Below are positions 55,034 to 64,000 of a stretch of DNA of 64,000 nt, in pieces. The DNA is taken from assembly GCA_002205965.3 (NCBI GenBank), contig NADL03000523.1:186001-250000 (forward strand). Reading direction: 5' to 3'. The first letter of the stretch is position 1. The number at the start of each line of letters is the position of its first letter. The position numbers were made by a program, and so were the translations under genes. The notes under the pieces are model-generated. The model worked only from the letters and a program-made list of their open reading frames with translations. It made no database searches and was not told the DNA's origin. Source of the stretch: Kappaphycus alvarezii. Taxonomy: Eukaryota > Rhodophyta > Florideophyceae > Gigartinales > Solieriaceae.

Positions 55034-55046
55034 CTGGGCCCGTAAC
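55034..55046 (-). promoter_or_regulatory. Primer-binding site of copia E (half-tRNA initiator Met type)
   Basis: On the minus strand GTTACGGGCCCAG lies one base after the 5' LTR. It differs from the canonical site by one base, at the position also changed in element A. Confidence 0.78.
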
Positions 55047-55047
55047 A

Positions 55048-55392
55048 TGTGATTATTATGGTTTGGGTTGAACGAAACCGGTGGTTAATCCACGTATGAA
55101 GAATACAACAGTCAAGGTGTTAGTCTCGGCTTTCCTAGAACTTAAATGCTAGGCCAAGTATTTCCTACTCACTACTTATTTTTAGTTCAGTGACTTTGGA
55201 TAGCTCAACTCACATATTTACAGTTCTAAATCACTAGCTCTAGAGTAGTGCTGAGCTAATCACCTGCACACAACAAATGTTGTGAGGACGATGCATTTGA
55301 TATTGATAATGCCTCGCTGTGACCAAATGCACGTGCGTCCACGTCTAAATGACCAACCTTTTTGTTCCATTCAATTCCATGTAAACGTATCA
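55048..55392 (-). repeat. 5' LTR of copia E (345 bp)
   Basis: It pairs with 50621-50965. It carries the element start TGATACGTTTACATGG on the minus strand, whereas the 3' copy keeps TGTTAGGTTTACATGG. Confidence 0.92.
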
Positions 55393-55474
55393 TTTGCAAA
55401 GTCAGCGGAACTATTCCGACAGCTGGATTTCTTTTTCTGCTATTTAAGCTGCGAAACACATCCGGTAAACTCAA

Positions 55475-56500
55475 ATGCTAGAGCCCCAACAATGGGGTCA
55501 ATCATCGCACACAAGCCTCGTTCATCAGCCAAAACCTATCTCAATCTTCACTTTGGACGGATCGTCCTACAGTTTTTGGGCCCAGGCGCACCTGCGAAAT
55601 CGCGACCAAGTCTACGATGATGTCGGGCAGGGCTCTTTATCGTGGCAAAGAGACGGATAATGGGCATGTTTCGAGCCGGGGATCGGCTCGTAAGGTTTGC
55701 AGCCATGTCGCACGCGAAGCGCCCGCCATGAACGTTGAGCGTGCCCTGATGGCGCTCACAATGGAGAAGTCATATTCCATTTCTCAGGTAAAGGGGGTCC
55801 AGGATGATTACAGGTTCAGGCAGGCGCGGTTCAAGACGCTGTTGATGGAGAAGGATGCCCTAGATGCTATAACTACTAGCTATTCTGAACCTTTGACTGA
55901 AATCCAAAGGGCATGCAAGAACAAGGCATGCACCGTAATCCTTCGCAGACTTGTGGATATTCACCTGGCAGCTGCTTTTTGTTTTGCTGATAGTCCAAAA
56001 GACACGTGGAACGCCCTCAAGGAGCGGTACGATAGATTATCCACATTAACCAAGGCTAGCATTCAAACCGCCGTCGCCAAACTTCGGTACGGAGGACAGA
56101 CAATGGAAATTTACATCGCGTAACACTAAAACCTGTCTGCGAAACTGCACACTATGAACGACGTCGTAGATGATTCTCTTCTTGTTACGTTGTTTTTCCA
56201 TTCTTTCTCTACGAACGCTGGTACCAAGTATGCGCCCGTCATAGCCGCATTGCAGACAAAAGAAGCTCTTACCTGGGCGGGTACCTCAAGCAGATTGCTC
56301 CAAGAGTACGCAGCGCTGCGTGGAGTAACGTGATCTGCAGGCAGTCCAAGAGGGGAAGGTGCCGAGCAAAGCGACAAAGCCAACAATATTGATCTTAAGG
56401 ATGTTTTTTGCTGGTACTGCAACAAGAAAGGACACTGCAAGTTTGAGAGCAGGAAACGCAAAGCTGGCTTGACGAATAAATAAAGCAGAGGTCGCTGGAA
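55475..56500 (+). pseudogene. Copia F Gag
   Basis: A first frame, from an ATG at 55475, contains ISIFTLDGSSYSFWAQA. A second frame from 55617 contains YSISQVKGVQDDYRFRQARF, the L.G..NY..W..R Gag opening, then KTLLMEKDALDAI and CTVILRRLVDIHLAAAF, DTWNALKERYDRLSTLTKAS and IQTAVAKLRYGGQTMEIYIA. A one-base shift at about 56123 leads on to LSAKLHTMNDVVDDSLLVTL and the knuckle FCWYCNKKGHCKFES near 56405-56450, where the last Cys is Ser. This is the UBN2-type copia Gag. F is a different copia lineage from A/E and B. Confidence 0.72.
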
Positions 56501-56544
56501 AGGAGGTGAGCGCGCGCACATGATCCGAGCAAGGGCGGCAGCGA

Positions 56545-56940
56545 CAGTCCAAGTTGATTACGAATGCACAAGACATATGGTTAACGATGAGAACCTTTCG
56601 ACAAAAATTTCAAGAGATGGGTCGACCTTAGTTCCAACTGAAACAAACCAAGTTACTTTGCCGACGGTTACGGGAAAGTGTGCGGTAGGCTTTGGAATCA
56701 AGATTAGAAACTTCATTTAGATCATTTACTGTGCGTTCTTGACCTTCCGTCAAATCTTATTTGGGTGTCGCAGCTATGCGACGATACTTACAAGTGGAGT
56801 TCGACAAAGAAAAGGTGTCAGTGGTGAAGAACGGAGAAGTAATCAGTACTGGCCAGCGCCTGAACACCACCTACATGATGCCGCTGATGAATTTCGTCGG
56901 CGTATAAGGCATTTAGATGAATCTACTGAAATCGATGTTT
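56545..56940 (+). pseudogene. Copia F protease
   Basis: VDYECTRHMVNDENLSTKIS at about 56552-56611 matches DSGCTRHM, with the catalytic Asp kept and Ser-Gly changed to Tyr-Glu. GSTLVPTETNQVTLPTVTGK follows. In a shifted frame VEFDKEKVSVVKNGEVISTG then QRLNTTYMMPLMNF ends at about 56907. This is the standard copia protease-to-integrase linker. No integrase was recognised after it. Confidence 0.65.
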
Positions 56941-56949
56941 AAGTCCCAT

Positions 56950-58282
56950 TCGAAACGGGTACCGGACGAGGACACAAAAAATATGATAAGTTGTTACCTA
57001 TTTTGTACCTGTCTCAGTATGCATGAAAAGAATATCTAAATAGGAGGGTCAAAAGGGTATCATAAACTATATAGATGAAGTTAGAGTTCGCAGGACCTGG
57101 GTGGCGGCGTACTTTAAGATGCGTTAACGTTACACGCTTTTGAAGGAATTGATGGCATCGACTTGAACCAAAGAGTAGTTTTTTCTATGGAAACCAGGAG
57201 GAAAGTAACATGAACAATGGAATTCATGCCTTAAGAAAGGTAGAAAGCCCGTTGATGAGGAAGGACTTAGCTCTGTAATCCGGAATAGCTAGTTAAGTGG
57301 CGCATAATAAGCCGAAATATATACCGAGTCACGTTTTTGACGACCGCTATCAAGCAAAGACCACAATTGACTACGGGAGACCAAGTACGGTAGCCCAACA
57401 TAGCCAACGCTGCCCTTAAATGGGGAGCCGCAATCTTCATTGGTAGTTACGATCTTAGTGATATCTAATATGGCGAAGAGCCAGGATGGGTGCAATTATG
57501 TTCTTAGGACATCGGAAATACATAATGGTGGGACGTAGGCCGTCAAATTCCGGGTCACAGTGGCATGGAAAGAACCTAAACTAGCGGAGATCCTCAGACC
57601 TGGTGAGTAAAAAGGGGCTAATAAGATAAGTCTGGGTTATGATGGGCCTGTTGAGTATGAAAGAGGTTGAGACCGAGAAGTATGTCCTATTGAGGCCCAG
57701 TAGTAGGAACAGAAGAAGAAGTAGATCATATTGCGGAAGCGGCCCTGTTGAGGTCACCACGTTTGTTCCAAGAACAGGGTAATTTATTTTGATATGGACG
57801 ATATTTATTGGAAGCCTGGTAGCAAAACATATCCAAATCCTCCAAGAACAGCTGATTCTATACGATTTCAAGCGCAATTCGATTGCGGCGGTAAATAAGA
57901 CGATGCGAAAATACACGGTTCCGATTTCTCAGCTCGCAGATTCCATGTCCCCTCATCGAAAAATAGGTTTCGCATCAGCAAAAATGCGAGCTGGGTAGTA
58001 GCGAAAGATGCAGAATTGGTTTTTTGAAAGAGGTCTAGGTAAAGAAAGTGGAGAAGCTGAAAAATAAGGTCGCAAGGAGGACCCCTGGCTCCATAAGGGT
58101 AGATGGCGATAGAAAGACACTCGTTCGTCTCAGTGGAAGTAAGGGCCTGCATAGGAGCAAAGACAGCAATGGCGTAGAGTTACCTCCCAATTACATGTTG
58201 AAGATCGCAAGAACAGTGATGTGCGCTAAATTTTCACCCAAGAAAATCTAGAAGGGGACCAAATTCAGATAAAATATAGGAG
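56950..58282. other. Weakly coding-like sequence, unassigned
   Basis: Short coherent frames occur, for example 57790-57895 (YFDMDDIYWKPGSKTYPNPP) and 58048-58251 (67 aa, Lys/Arg-rich), but no family is recognisable. It may be the remainder of copia F. Confidence 0.25.
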
Positions 58283-58350
58283 TTTGCAAGATAGTATTAC
58301 AGTATCTGAATTTGAAAGATAGTTTTACAGTATCTGAATTTGCAGGATAT
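58283..58350. repeat. 28-bp tandem repeat, ~2.4 units
   Basis: TTTGCAAGATAGTATTACAG starts at 58283, a close copy starts at 58311 (TTTGAAAGATAGTTTTACAG), and a third, partial one at 58339. The units end AGTATCTGAA. Confidence 0.85.
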
Positions 58351-58542
58351 TTTTAATTTGGATGAGTGTGGCAAACTCATGGGTTGATTTTTTATTTTAT
58401 AACACGCTCTCATAATAGATGTCAGTACAGTTCCTGGTTCTGGGTGATACCAAGAGTGACTCTGAAAGGTATGTATAATGTCCAAACGAATTGCCACCCC
58501 TGGCCGATGGGTGGTGGGCATAGGTATAGCACCTAGATATTT

Positions 58543-58945
58543 ACCTTGAGGAAATATCTTCTAATAGTCTCTCTGGTTCACACGATTCCCTTGAATGTAT
58601 TTTATGGTTCTTTGTATTTTTATTTGAAACTTTAGGGGTATTCAAAAGTCTATATGAGCGGAGTAAACTGCTTCCTCTTGTGGAGGTCAAGCAAGTTGGC
58701 AGACAACTTCAAGTCAATTCCTAAGTAGTAGGAAGTTGAGAGTCAACTTTAGACTCAAGAACATTTTTCCTACGCTGGTCACAGAGCATCAGTGGTAGAC
58801 TCTGTCCCTTCTATACTTTCTTTTAGCCCTCTCAACTGTCTTCCTTATCCATTCTATTTTGTTCGTTCAGCTATACCACGGTAGCACATTTGTCGCTTGC
58901 AATACCTCCTTCTTGGGGTAATTGTTTCTTAGTATCTCTTCTCCA
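58543..58945 (+). repeat. Dispersed repeat G, copy 2
   Basis: Same orientation and order as copy 1 (287-700). TGGTCACAGAGCA at 58776-58788 is the primer-site-like segment. Flanks differ from copy 1, as expected for an independent insertion. Confidence 0.5.
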
Positions 58946-61900
58946 GAAGATTTACTCCTACAAAACAGACAGGAAGCTCGGTTTGAGATTACAGCAAGAC
59001 TTGAGCGATCAAATGGCTGAAAGGTTTAGTGAATAATCCATACATTGCCTGGTATATGCATCCGAGGCGAGATCAACGGCACCGACGATGATTAAGGCAG
59101 ATGCCATGAAGAGGCCGAAGGCAGCATTAGGGAGTTCAACGATAGTTTCGAAATGGGGGTCAGAACGGATAAGCTTTTGCTTCGCACTGGATCCGAAACT
59201 AACTGATAGGCACTCAAACAAGACAGGAGGAGATTTCAAAAAAGATGATGGCGAGTGAAAATAGAGCACTTTTTCGAGAATGTTTAGGTCAGATTTAGCA
59301 CGGAGGTAAGCAAAACTAAGACAGTGTGGAGAAAGACGTAGTGCAATAAAGGCGAGGTCCCGGCCGGGTTTTCGTTAGCGCAGAGGTCGATGCCAAGAGA
59401 AGAGGCTATGGTAGCATAAAATGTTAGTTTTTTGAATAAATGGGAGTAGGAGTAAGTGAAACCTAATGGAAATATTGGGCGAACCAGGTTACGTCTAATA
59501 TTACACATTCATTCATAATATCCAATACTACATTTGAATAGCTACCGGCACAGTAGAGGATAAAAAGCTAATCACCTTCCAAAAAGTGCAAAAAGGCTCC
59601 GTAAATCCGATCCGTCTTTTCATTATCCCTCGTCTCCATTCTCTTCTTCGACGTTAGTCGACGTTTAGTCCGAAGGAATTTTCTGAAAGGTACTGTGCGA
59701 TATACGCGGCGTTATCTTCTTCATTTGATCGTACTTAAGATTAAAAATGGCTCTATTCAGTAAAAAAAAGTCGGTTTTTCTTTTTTGTACTATTACGTTT
59801 TCGGATTGACGTTAGTGGATATAGTATTCCCATCAGTTCTTAATGAAAAAATAGTAGTTTATGTATTTAGAATTTCTAACTATTTTATTGTTATAATTTC
59901 TAACTACGAAACGTAAATGGGCGTAATCAGCACCGTTCGGAACAATCGCGTATTTTTCATTTCTGTGAGGTCAAGCAAGATCCAATTTGGGTCTCCTTTG
60001 GGGGAAATTCTGTGTTTATTGCTTTATAACCAAAGACGAAGAGCAATGTAGCCCTTTAGCTCCACTTACATTCTTCTTAGTGAAGGATTTCATAAAGACC
60101 GAAGCGAAATATTGAACTGTATACTGAATGATATTTGATGTTCAGGATTCTGTAATTCGTCTAGAACTAACCATCGAGATTCAGTTTGTATTATTCTCCT
60201 TTTGAGACTGCAGCATAACATTTAAGCCGCAATATAACGTGAAAGTATCCTTATACATAGATTCTGATTATATAGATAGGTAAAAATTTACCACAATACG
60301 ATTTTTTTCAAAAAAGGAAAACTTATGTGGTAGAATACTTGTGTAGCAACTGAAATTAAGATCTTTATTAACCAGTTAACTATCATCTAACCAAACTATT
60401 TGCATTTAATTGCACTTTTTGCTAAACATAAGCACAGAAGCATACAGTACCTCGTCCATATTGTGGTTGCAAGGACAGAAATTATTTGTAGTATTCCAAA
60501 CTGTCCAGTTTCAACTTACTGCAGGAGATTAAAAGGAAATGATTGACAATGCATTTATTCATATTGAGATTAACAGAGAATAATTACGTCGGTTGTGAAA
60601 CTCTTTTCGACAAAGAGGGCTCTTCTTAGATAGTATCAGGATAGAAATATGGATCTACACCTCTGAATCAATTTCATCTAGATAAGAGCCGTAAAAGTCC
60701 TCCAAAATATCCATACACCCAGTACAGTCCCTAAATTTGCTGTCGAACAGCCGAGGGTGATAGATTAGCCTCCCCAGACATACAAAGAGCTTTCAACCAC
60801 TTCTCAAGACCATCAAACTTCGCTCCAATTCCAACAGAATAGTCTAGGAATACGAATTCAGCCTTTTTTCCCATTTTATTCTCCAAAGTGACTCCCTTAC
60901 GGCTGTACTTAAATGGATTTTACGGATACATCGAGTCCCACCCATATTTGATTCTCTTAATACCTGTATGAGCCTCCTTCAGCTCCCTTCCCTTCTACTT
61001 CTGTTCGGAACCTTCTTTCTCATCCGCCACAACCCAAATTGATTATTGATATACTCTTGATCTCGTTCGTAGCCCACCTTCTGCGGTAGTCCATATATTC
61101 ATTTGAATATTGACCATTCAATCCATGCCGTTAATGAGACATTCGGATCTGGTTGACTATACGATGCTGAGACACGAGCAGAGGTTGGTCATTGTAACTA
61201 TCATGGTGACGAAAAAGTAAGGGAGTGCGCGCGTGAGCCGATATACTGGGTGATAGGAGATCTGTGGCTTCAAAAAGTCCGCTATCGCAAGTAAAAAAAA
61301 AGTATTTCTTCGAGTGTTCTCACAGAAATGGGCAAAAAGATGCGAGGGCGTGTTGTGGCTCTGCGTTTTTATGTACTCCGGGCAAAGTAAAAATATTCTT
61401 GATGAAAGAGAGAGAGCCTGAGACCTTTATTGAAATCTCGATAAATATCTCAATTGAACCAGGAGGGTAAAAAAGTCGATCACGACTCGAAATTTTCTTT
61501 TCTAAAGTAGGGGACCCAATATGCAAATATGAAATTGAAAATTGAGTCGTACTTCAGATTTTGATTTATGGAAGAAAAGATCTTCTGGTATTTATTGGAA
61601 AGGTAGAAAGACTAATCTGAGTAAAAATAGATCGAGGGTAAATCCAAGGATGAAACAAAAAAGAAGTTGTGCAATGTTCTGGGCTTATATCAGCCCCGTG
61701 TGATGATTTCTTATGAACATACAATTTGTTCGACTGGTCCTTGCTTCGGAATTCAGATTTTAATAAATTTTCTCTGCGTATATTTTCTACCGCTGTGTCC
61801 CTCAAGCCTACCTAAATTCCTCAGAGCAGTAAAACAAATCTGTTGCTACAATAAATAATCACTGAACCGACAATCCTCGTGCGGTTATTGGTTAAAACCT

Positions 61901-62550
61901 GGGCTTCCCAATGTCTGTTGAGTGGATTTGGGTTGAGAGCTATTTTTAGATATTTATAGATGAATTTTTGGTTACAAATTATCGAAAGACAGCTCCATTA
62001 CGGGTTTTTTTCTGATTTATACAAATATTTCCATAGTTGAACAGAAAATTTTGTGTGTAACATCACGGATTGCATTCAGGTAAGGGAGTTTGGAGAGAGA
62101 TAAATTATTATATACTCTGAAATTCCTAGAGAGGGGAATCAAAACGGACTTTGGAGGGAAGGAATCGAAAAAAAAAAGAAACGAAGGAGCAAGGAGGGAA
62201 GGAAAGGAGAAAATGGAAACGGGTCTGTTCTTCCGTGACCCTGTGACTCCATAGATGGATTAGTGCGGGCGAGGAGGCATGCGGCACTGGACAGTACAGT
62301 TTGCGTTGCATGTATATACATGAGGACCATTTCGGCTCTCGAGAAGATCTTAATTGACCTCGTTGCTAAATTTGTTGCCAACTCCGAGACGAACACGTAT
62401 CCCTCCTGGTGCTATCTTCCTAGAATATATATCGGATATCGTATCAGCGTTTCACTTCTTAGAAATAAATAAATAACTACGAAACAAAGAGCTTCTCAAA
62501 AGCATAAATCGTACTTAAGCATAGATAGTTAGCGCAAGCTGTGCTGTCTA
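58946..62550. other. No recognised gene
   Basis: 3.6 kb with short frames only. A minus-strand stretch at about 60960-60740 reads coherently (GVTLENKMGKKAEFVFLDYS, then FDGLEKWLKALCMSGEANL) but matches no family I know. A purine-rich run lies at 62150-62220. Confidence 0.35.
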
Positions 62551-63185
62551 ATGCGGTATAACTCCTCTTCTGCATTGACTTGTCGATGTAGTCACGTGGT
62601 CACGGAGGGAGAGCCCCGTTTCGGCTTTCTCATTTCCTTTTCTCCAAACTCCGTTTATATTTCTCCCGCTAGAAGTGTCAGAGGACGAAGTAAAATACCC
62701 CATCATTCCCCCTTTTTCGGTTACCACCTCATGCACTGCATACGTAGCCGAGAGCGAATCGATCATCATGACCATCAGGTTACTTTCCTCACGTCGTACT
62801 TATCGAAGGCCCCGCGGCATCCTTCCATGGAGCACCGTCCCAATGGCCAGCATCGCACGAGGCCAGACATCAATTCAATAGGGAGCACGGGAGGGACAGA
62901 CTTTTTCGACGGTACATTCTTCAATCCACTTGCACAGTCAAACACACGGGCCCGTTGCCTGAACCCCTTGACCGCTTCTAACATCGCGAAAGAGTCAAAT
63001 ATCAGGAGGTTTAAAGACTTTATCACCACCCATGCCAGGTCACGACTGATCCCAGTGCCGATATCTACTCGTGTCGGGTGGCACCCGGACGCATTCGCAG
63101 TGCTGACAGACGTGGCCAGGCACGTAACCGTACTAGCCATGGATACTGTTAAGCGAGAAACTGGAGGTTCTATTAATACGCACAG
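62551..63185 (+). pseudogene. LINE-like ORF2 C-terminus in a single open frame
   Basis: A continuous frame carries ALTCRCSHVVTEGEPR (end of a Cys/His knuckle), RTRPDINSIGSTGGTDFFDG and TFFNPLAQSNTRARCLNPLT (the RPDI...D-strand of the nuclease-like domain). NIAKESNIRRFKDFITTHAR, LIPVPISTRVGWHPDAFAVL and TDVARHV follow. The same blocks occur in the 8-9.4 kb copy (PVPISPLGGWHPDAHALLTD). The ORF runs on to 63399 through a C/T-rich hydrophobic tail that is probably not part of the protein. It is the cleanest example of this domain in the window, though the RT part is absent. Confidence 0.6.
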
Positions 63186-63617
63186 AAAGTCACTCCCTGT
63201 CACATTTCTCTCCTCATTCCCTTTCCATTTGTTTATACCTTTACATTCTTTTATTGGGTCAAGAATTTTACATTTCTTTATACTCTTTCCTTTTTCTCGC
63301 TCCTCTTTTTATCAGCAATTAGATTCTCTTTTCATATTAGTTCTTTTATTCTTCCTCGTTTATCTGATCTTCATCGCTCCTAAATATCTTTTTCCTTAAT
63401 CGATATTTCTACACATGATTTTGGCCATAAAACACCCTTTTAGGGCAGTTTTCACTAAGTTCCACTACAGGACCAAATTTCGCCTGCTTTTTTGATTCAT
63501 GGGGCCTTTCAATCTGACCCATTTGGCGCTATTTAAACAAATCGGGCGCCGCCTCAATTTTATCTTCGCCCCTACAACAACAAAAGCTCGACAATTCACG
63601 CACTCCCTTGGCAGCCA

Positions 63618-63999
63618 TCATGCGCCGACTCCCTCTTTCTCTCCCCATTGCCAAAGCCCGTCTCCTTCGCCCTATCTCTGTCTCTCCTTTATTCCCCTCT
63701 GGCCCAACCGAGTTCGAGGACTACCTCCGTCGTCAAAGCAGGAAACGCTTGATGGATCTGGCTGCTCGTCATCTGGTGGAGATCGGACCACAGTAATCGG
63801 TAGGAGGGGACTTTGGAGAGGAGGATATTAAGGCAGTGGGAGTGGTTCGAGGAGTGAGTGGCTCCGGAGTTGGTCTACTGGATGGAACTAGAGGAGGCTG
63901 AGGACGACTTCGAAATGGATGAGGATGAAGAGGAAGATGAGGAGTCCACGGACGAGGAAGAGGGCCTTAAACCAGGTCATGTGAGAGAAAAGGATTGAA
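63618..63999 (+). pseudogene. Possible gene start with downstream acidic ORF
   Basis: From an ATG near 63618 the frame reads MRRLPLSLPIAKARLLRPIS, then SGPTEFEDYLRRQSRKRLMD and LAARHLVEIGPQ, and stops with TAA at about 63796. The first 30 residues are basic and lack acids, like an organelle transit peptide, although a transposon ORF is equally possible. A second frame further on encodes APELVYWMELEEAEDDFEMD and an acidic run before TGA at 63996-63998, resembling the ORF at the left edge. About 50-90 bp upstream is GGCGCTATTTAAACAAATCG, an AT-rich core-promoter-like stretch. A single gene broken by a stop and a frameshift is one reading. The assignment is uncertain. Confidence 0.25.
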
Positions 64000-64000
64000 C

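Larger units (their letters stand above)
50621..55392 (-). mobile_element. Ty1/copia element E (degraded, both LTRs, minus strand)
   Basis: A 4.77-kb copy with 345-bp LTRs (TGTTAGGTTT-like start, TCACA end). A near-perfect target duplication flanks it: CTTGC at 50616-50620 and TTTGC at 55393-55397. The primer site and polypurine tract are both present. The order on the minus strand is Gag, knuckle, protease, integrase, RT, RNase H. Gag and integrase closely resemble element A. Multiple stops and shifts show it is inactive. LTR divergence is about 6% by eye, intermediate between B and A. Confidence 0.92.

Noticed and set aside
63190..63399. C-terminal hydrophobic segment of the 282-aa ORF as a membrane anchor
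   Set aside because: The LINE similarity ends before it and the residues reflect a pyrimidine-rich 3' sequence.
1..64000. tRNA and rRNA genes
   Set aside because: I looked for box-B-like GGTTCRANNCC and conserved rRNA segments and saw none. The tRNA-like matches are complementary primer sites of retroelements.

Overview
This window is repeat-dominated eukaryotic nuclear DNA, and almost everything recognisable in it is a transposable element at some stage of decay. No rRNA, tRNA, operon or CRISPR structure was seen. The host cannot be named with confidence. The best-preserved element (9367-14924) has an integrase and reverse transcriptase that look to me like the GalEa/PyRE-type Ty1/copia elements known from marine invertebrates and red algae. 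That makes a red alga or an invertebrate a reasonable guess, but it is an inference from remembered family features. Base composition is patchy: AT-rich LTR elements sit next to GC-richer non-LTR fragments.

Layout. 0-2.8 kb: an acidic-tailed ORF remnant with two in-frame stops, a ~400 bp dispersed repeat (G), three fragments of non-LTR (LINE-like) ORF2 C-termini, and a small inverted-repeat element. 2.8-7.35 kb: copia element A with both LTRs. 7.4-9.37 kb: a GAGAC-rich tract and the longest LINE fragment. 9.37-14.92 kb: element B, an almost intact copia element with 5-bp target-site duplications. 15.0-16.0 kb: a LINE tail and a minus-strand two-finger C2H2 gene broken by two in-frame stops. 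17.4-17.8 kb: a ~31-bp minisatellite. 18.4-24.6 kb: a LINE fragment split by an older element of the B family (B'). 25.75-28.15 kb: Ty3/gypsy-like Gag remnants and an unassigned acidic ORF. 28.2-35.2 kb: almost empty apart from repeats. 35.2-39.3 kb: degraded copia D, itself interrupted by a 375-bp insertion with an 11-bp duplication and by a solo B LTR with a perfect 5-bp duplication. 40.5-42.3 kb: degraded copia I. 44.3-47.4 kb: a piggyBac-like transposase relic. 47.9-48.3 kb: a solo B'-type LTR. 49.6-49.9 kb: a minus-strand LINE fragment. 50.6-55.4 kb: copia E on the minus strand with both LTRs. 55.5-56.9 kb: copia F Gag and protease. 58.5-58.9 kb: a second G repeat. 62.5-63.2 kb: a LINE C-terminus. 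63.6-64 kb: a possible gene start and an acidic-tailed ORF.

How the parts relate. The copia elements each carry, or once carried, Gag, protease, integrase and RT/RNase H. A, B and E all start their internal region with a primer site that matches the anticodon arm of initiator tRNA-Met, as in Drosophila copia, rather than the tRNA 3' end. The nesting (B' in LINE; solo B LTR and a short retroposed copy in copia D; a short tail copy inside a B' LTR) gives a relative history of insertions. Only B looks young, and even B has a nonsense codon and frameshifts. No obviously functional host gene is present. The C2H2 gene and the acidic-tailed ORFs at both ends are the only candidates, and each shows in-frame stops.
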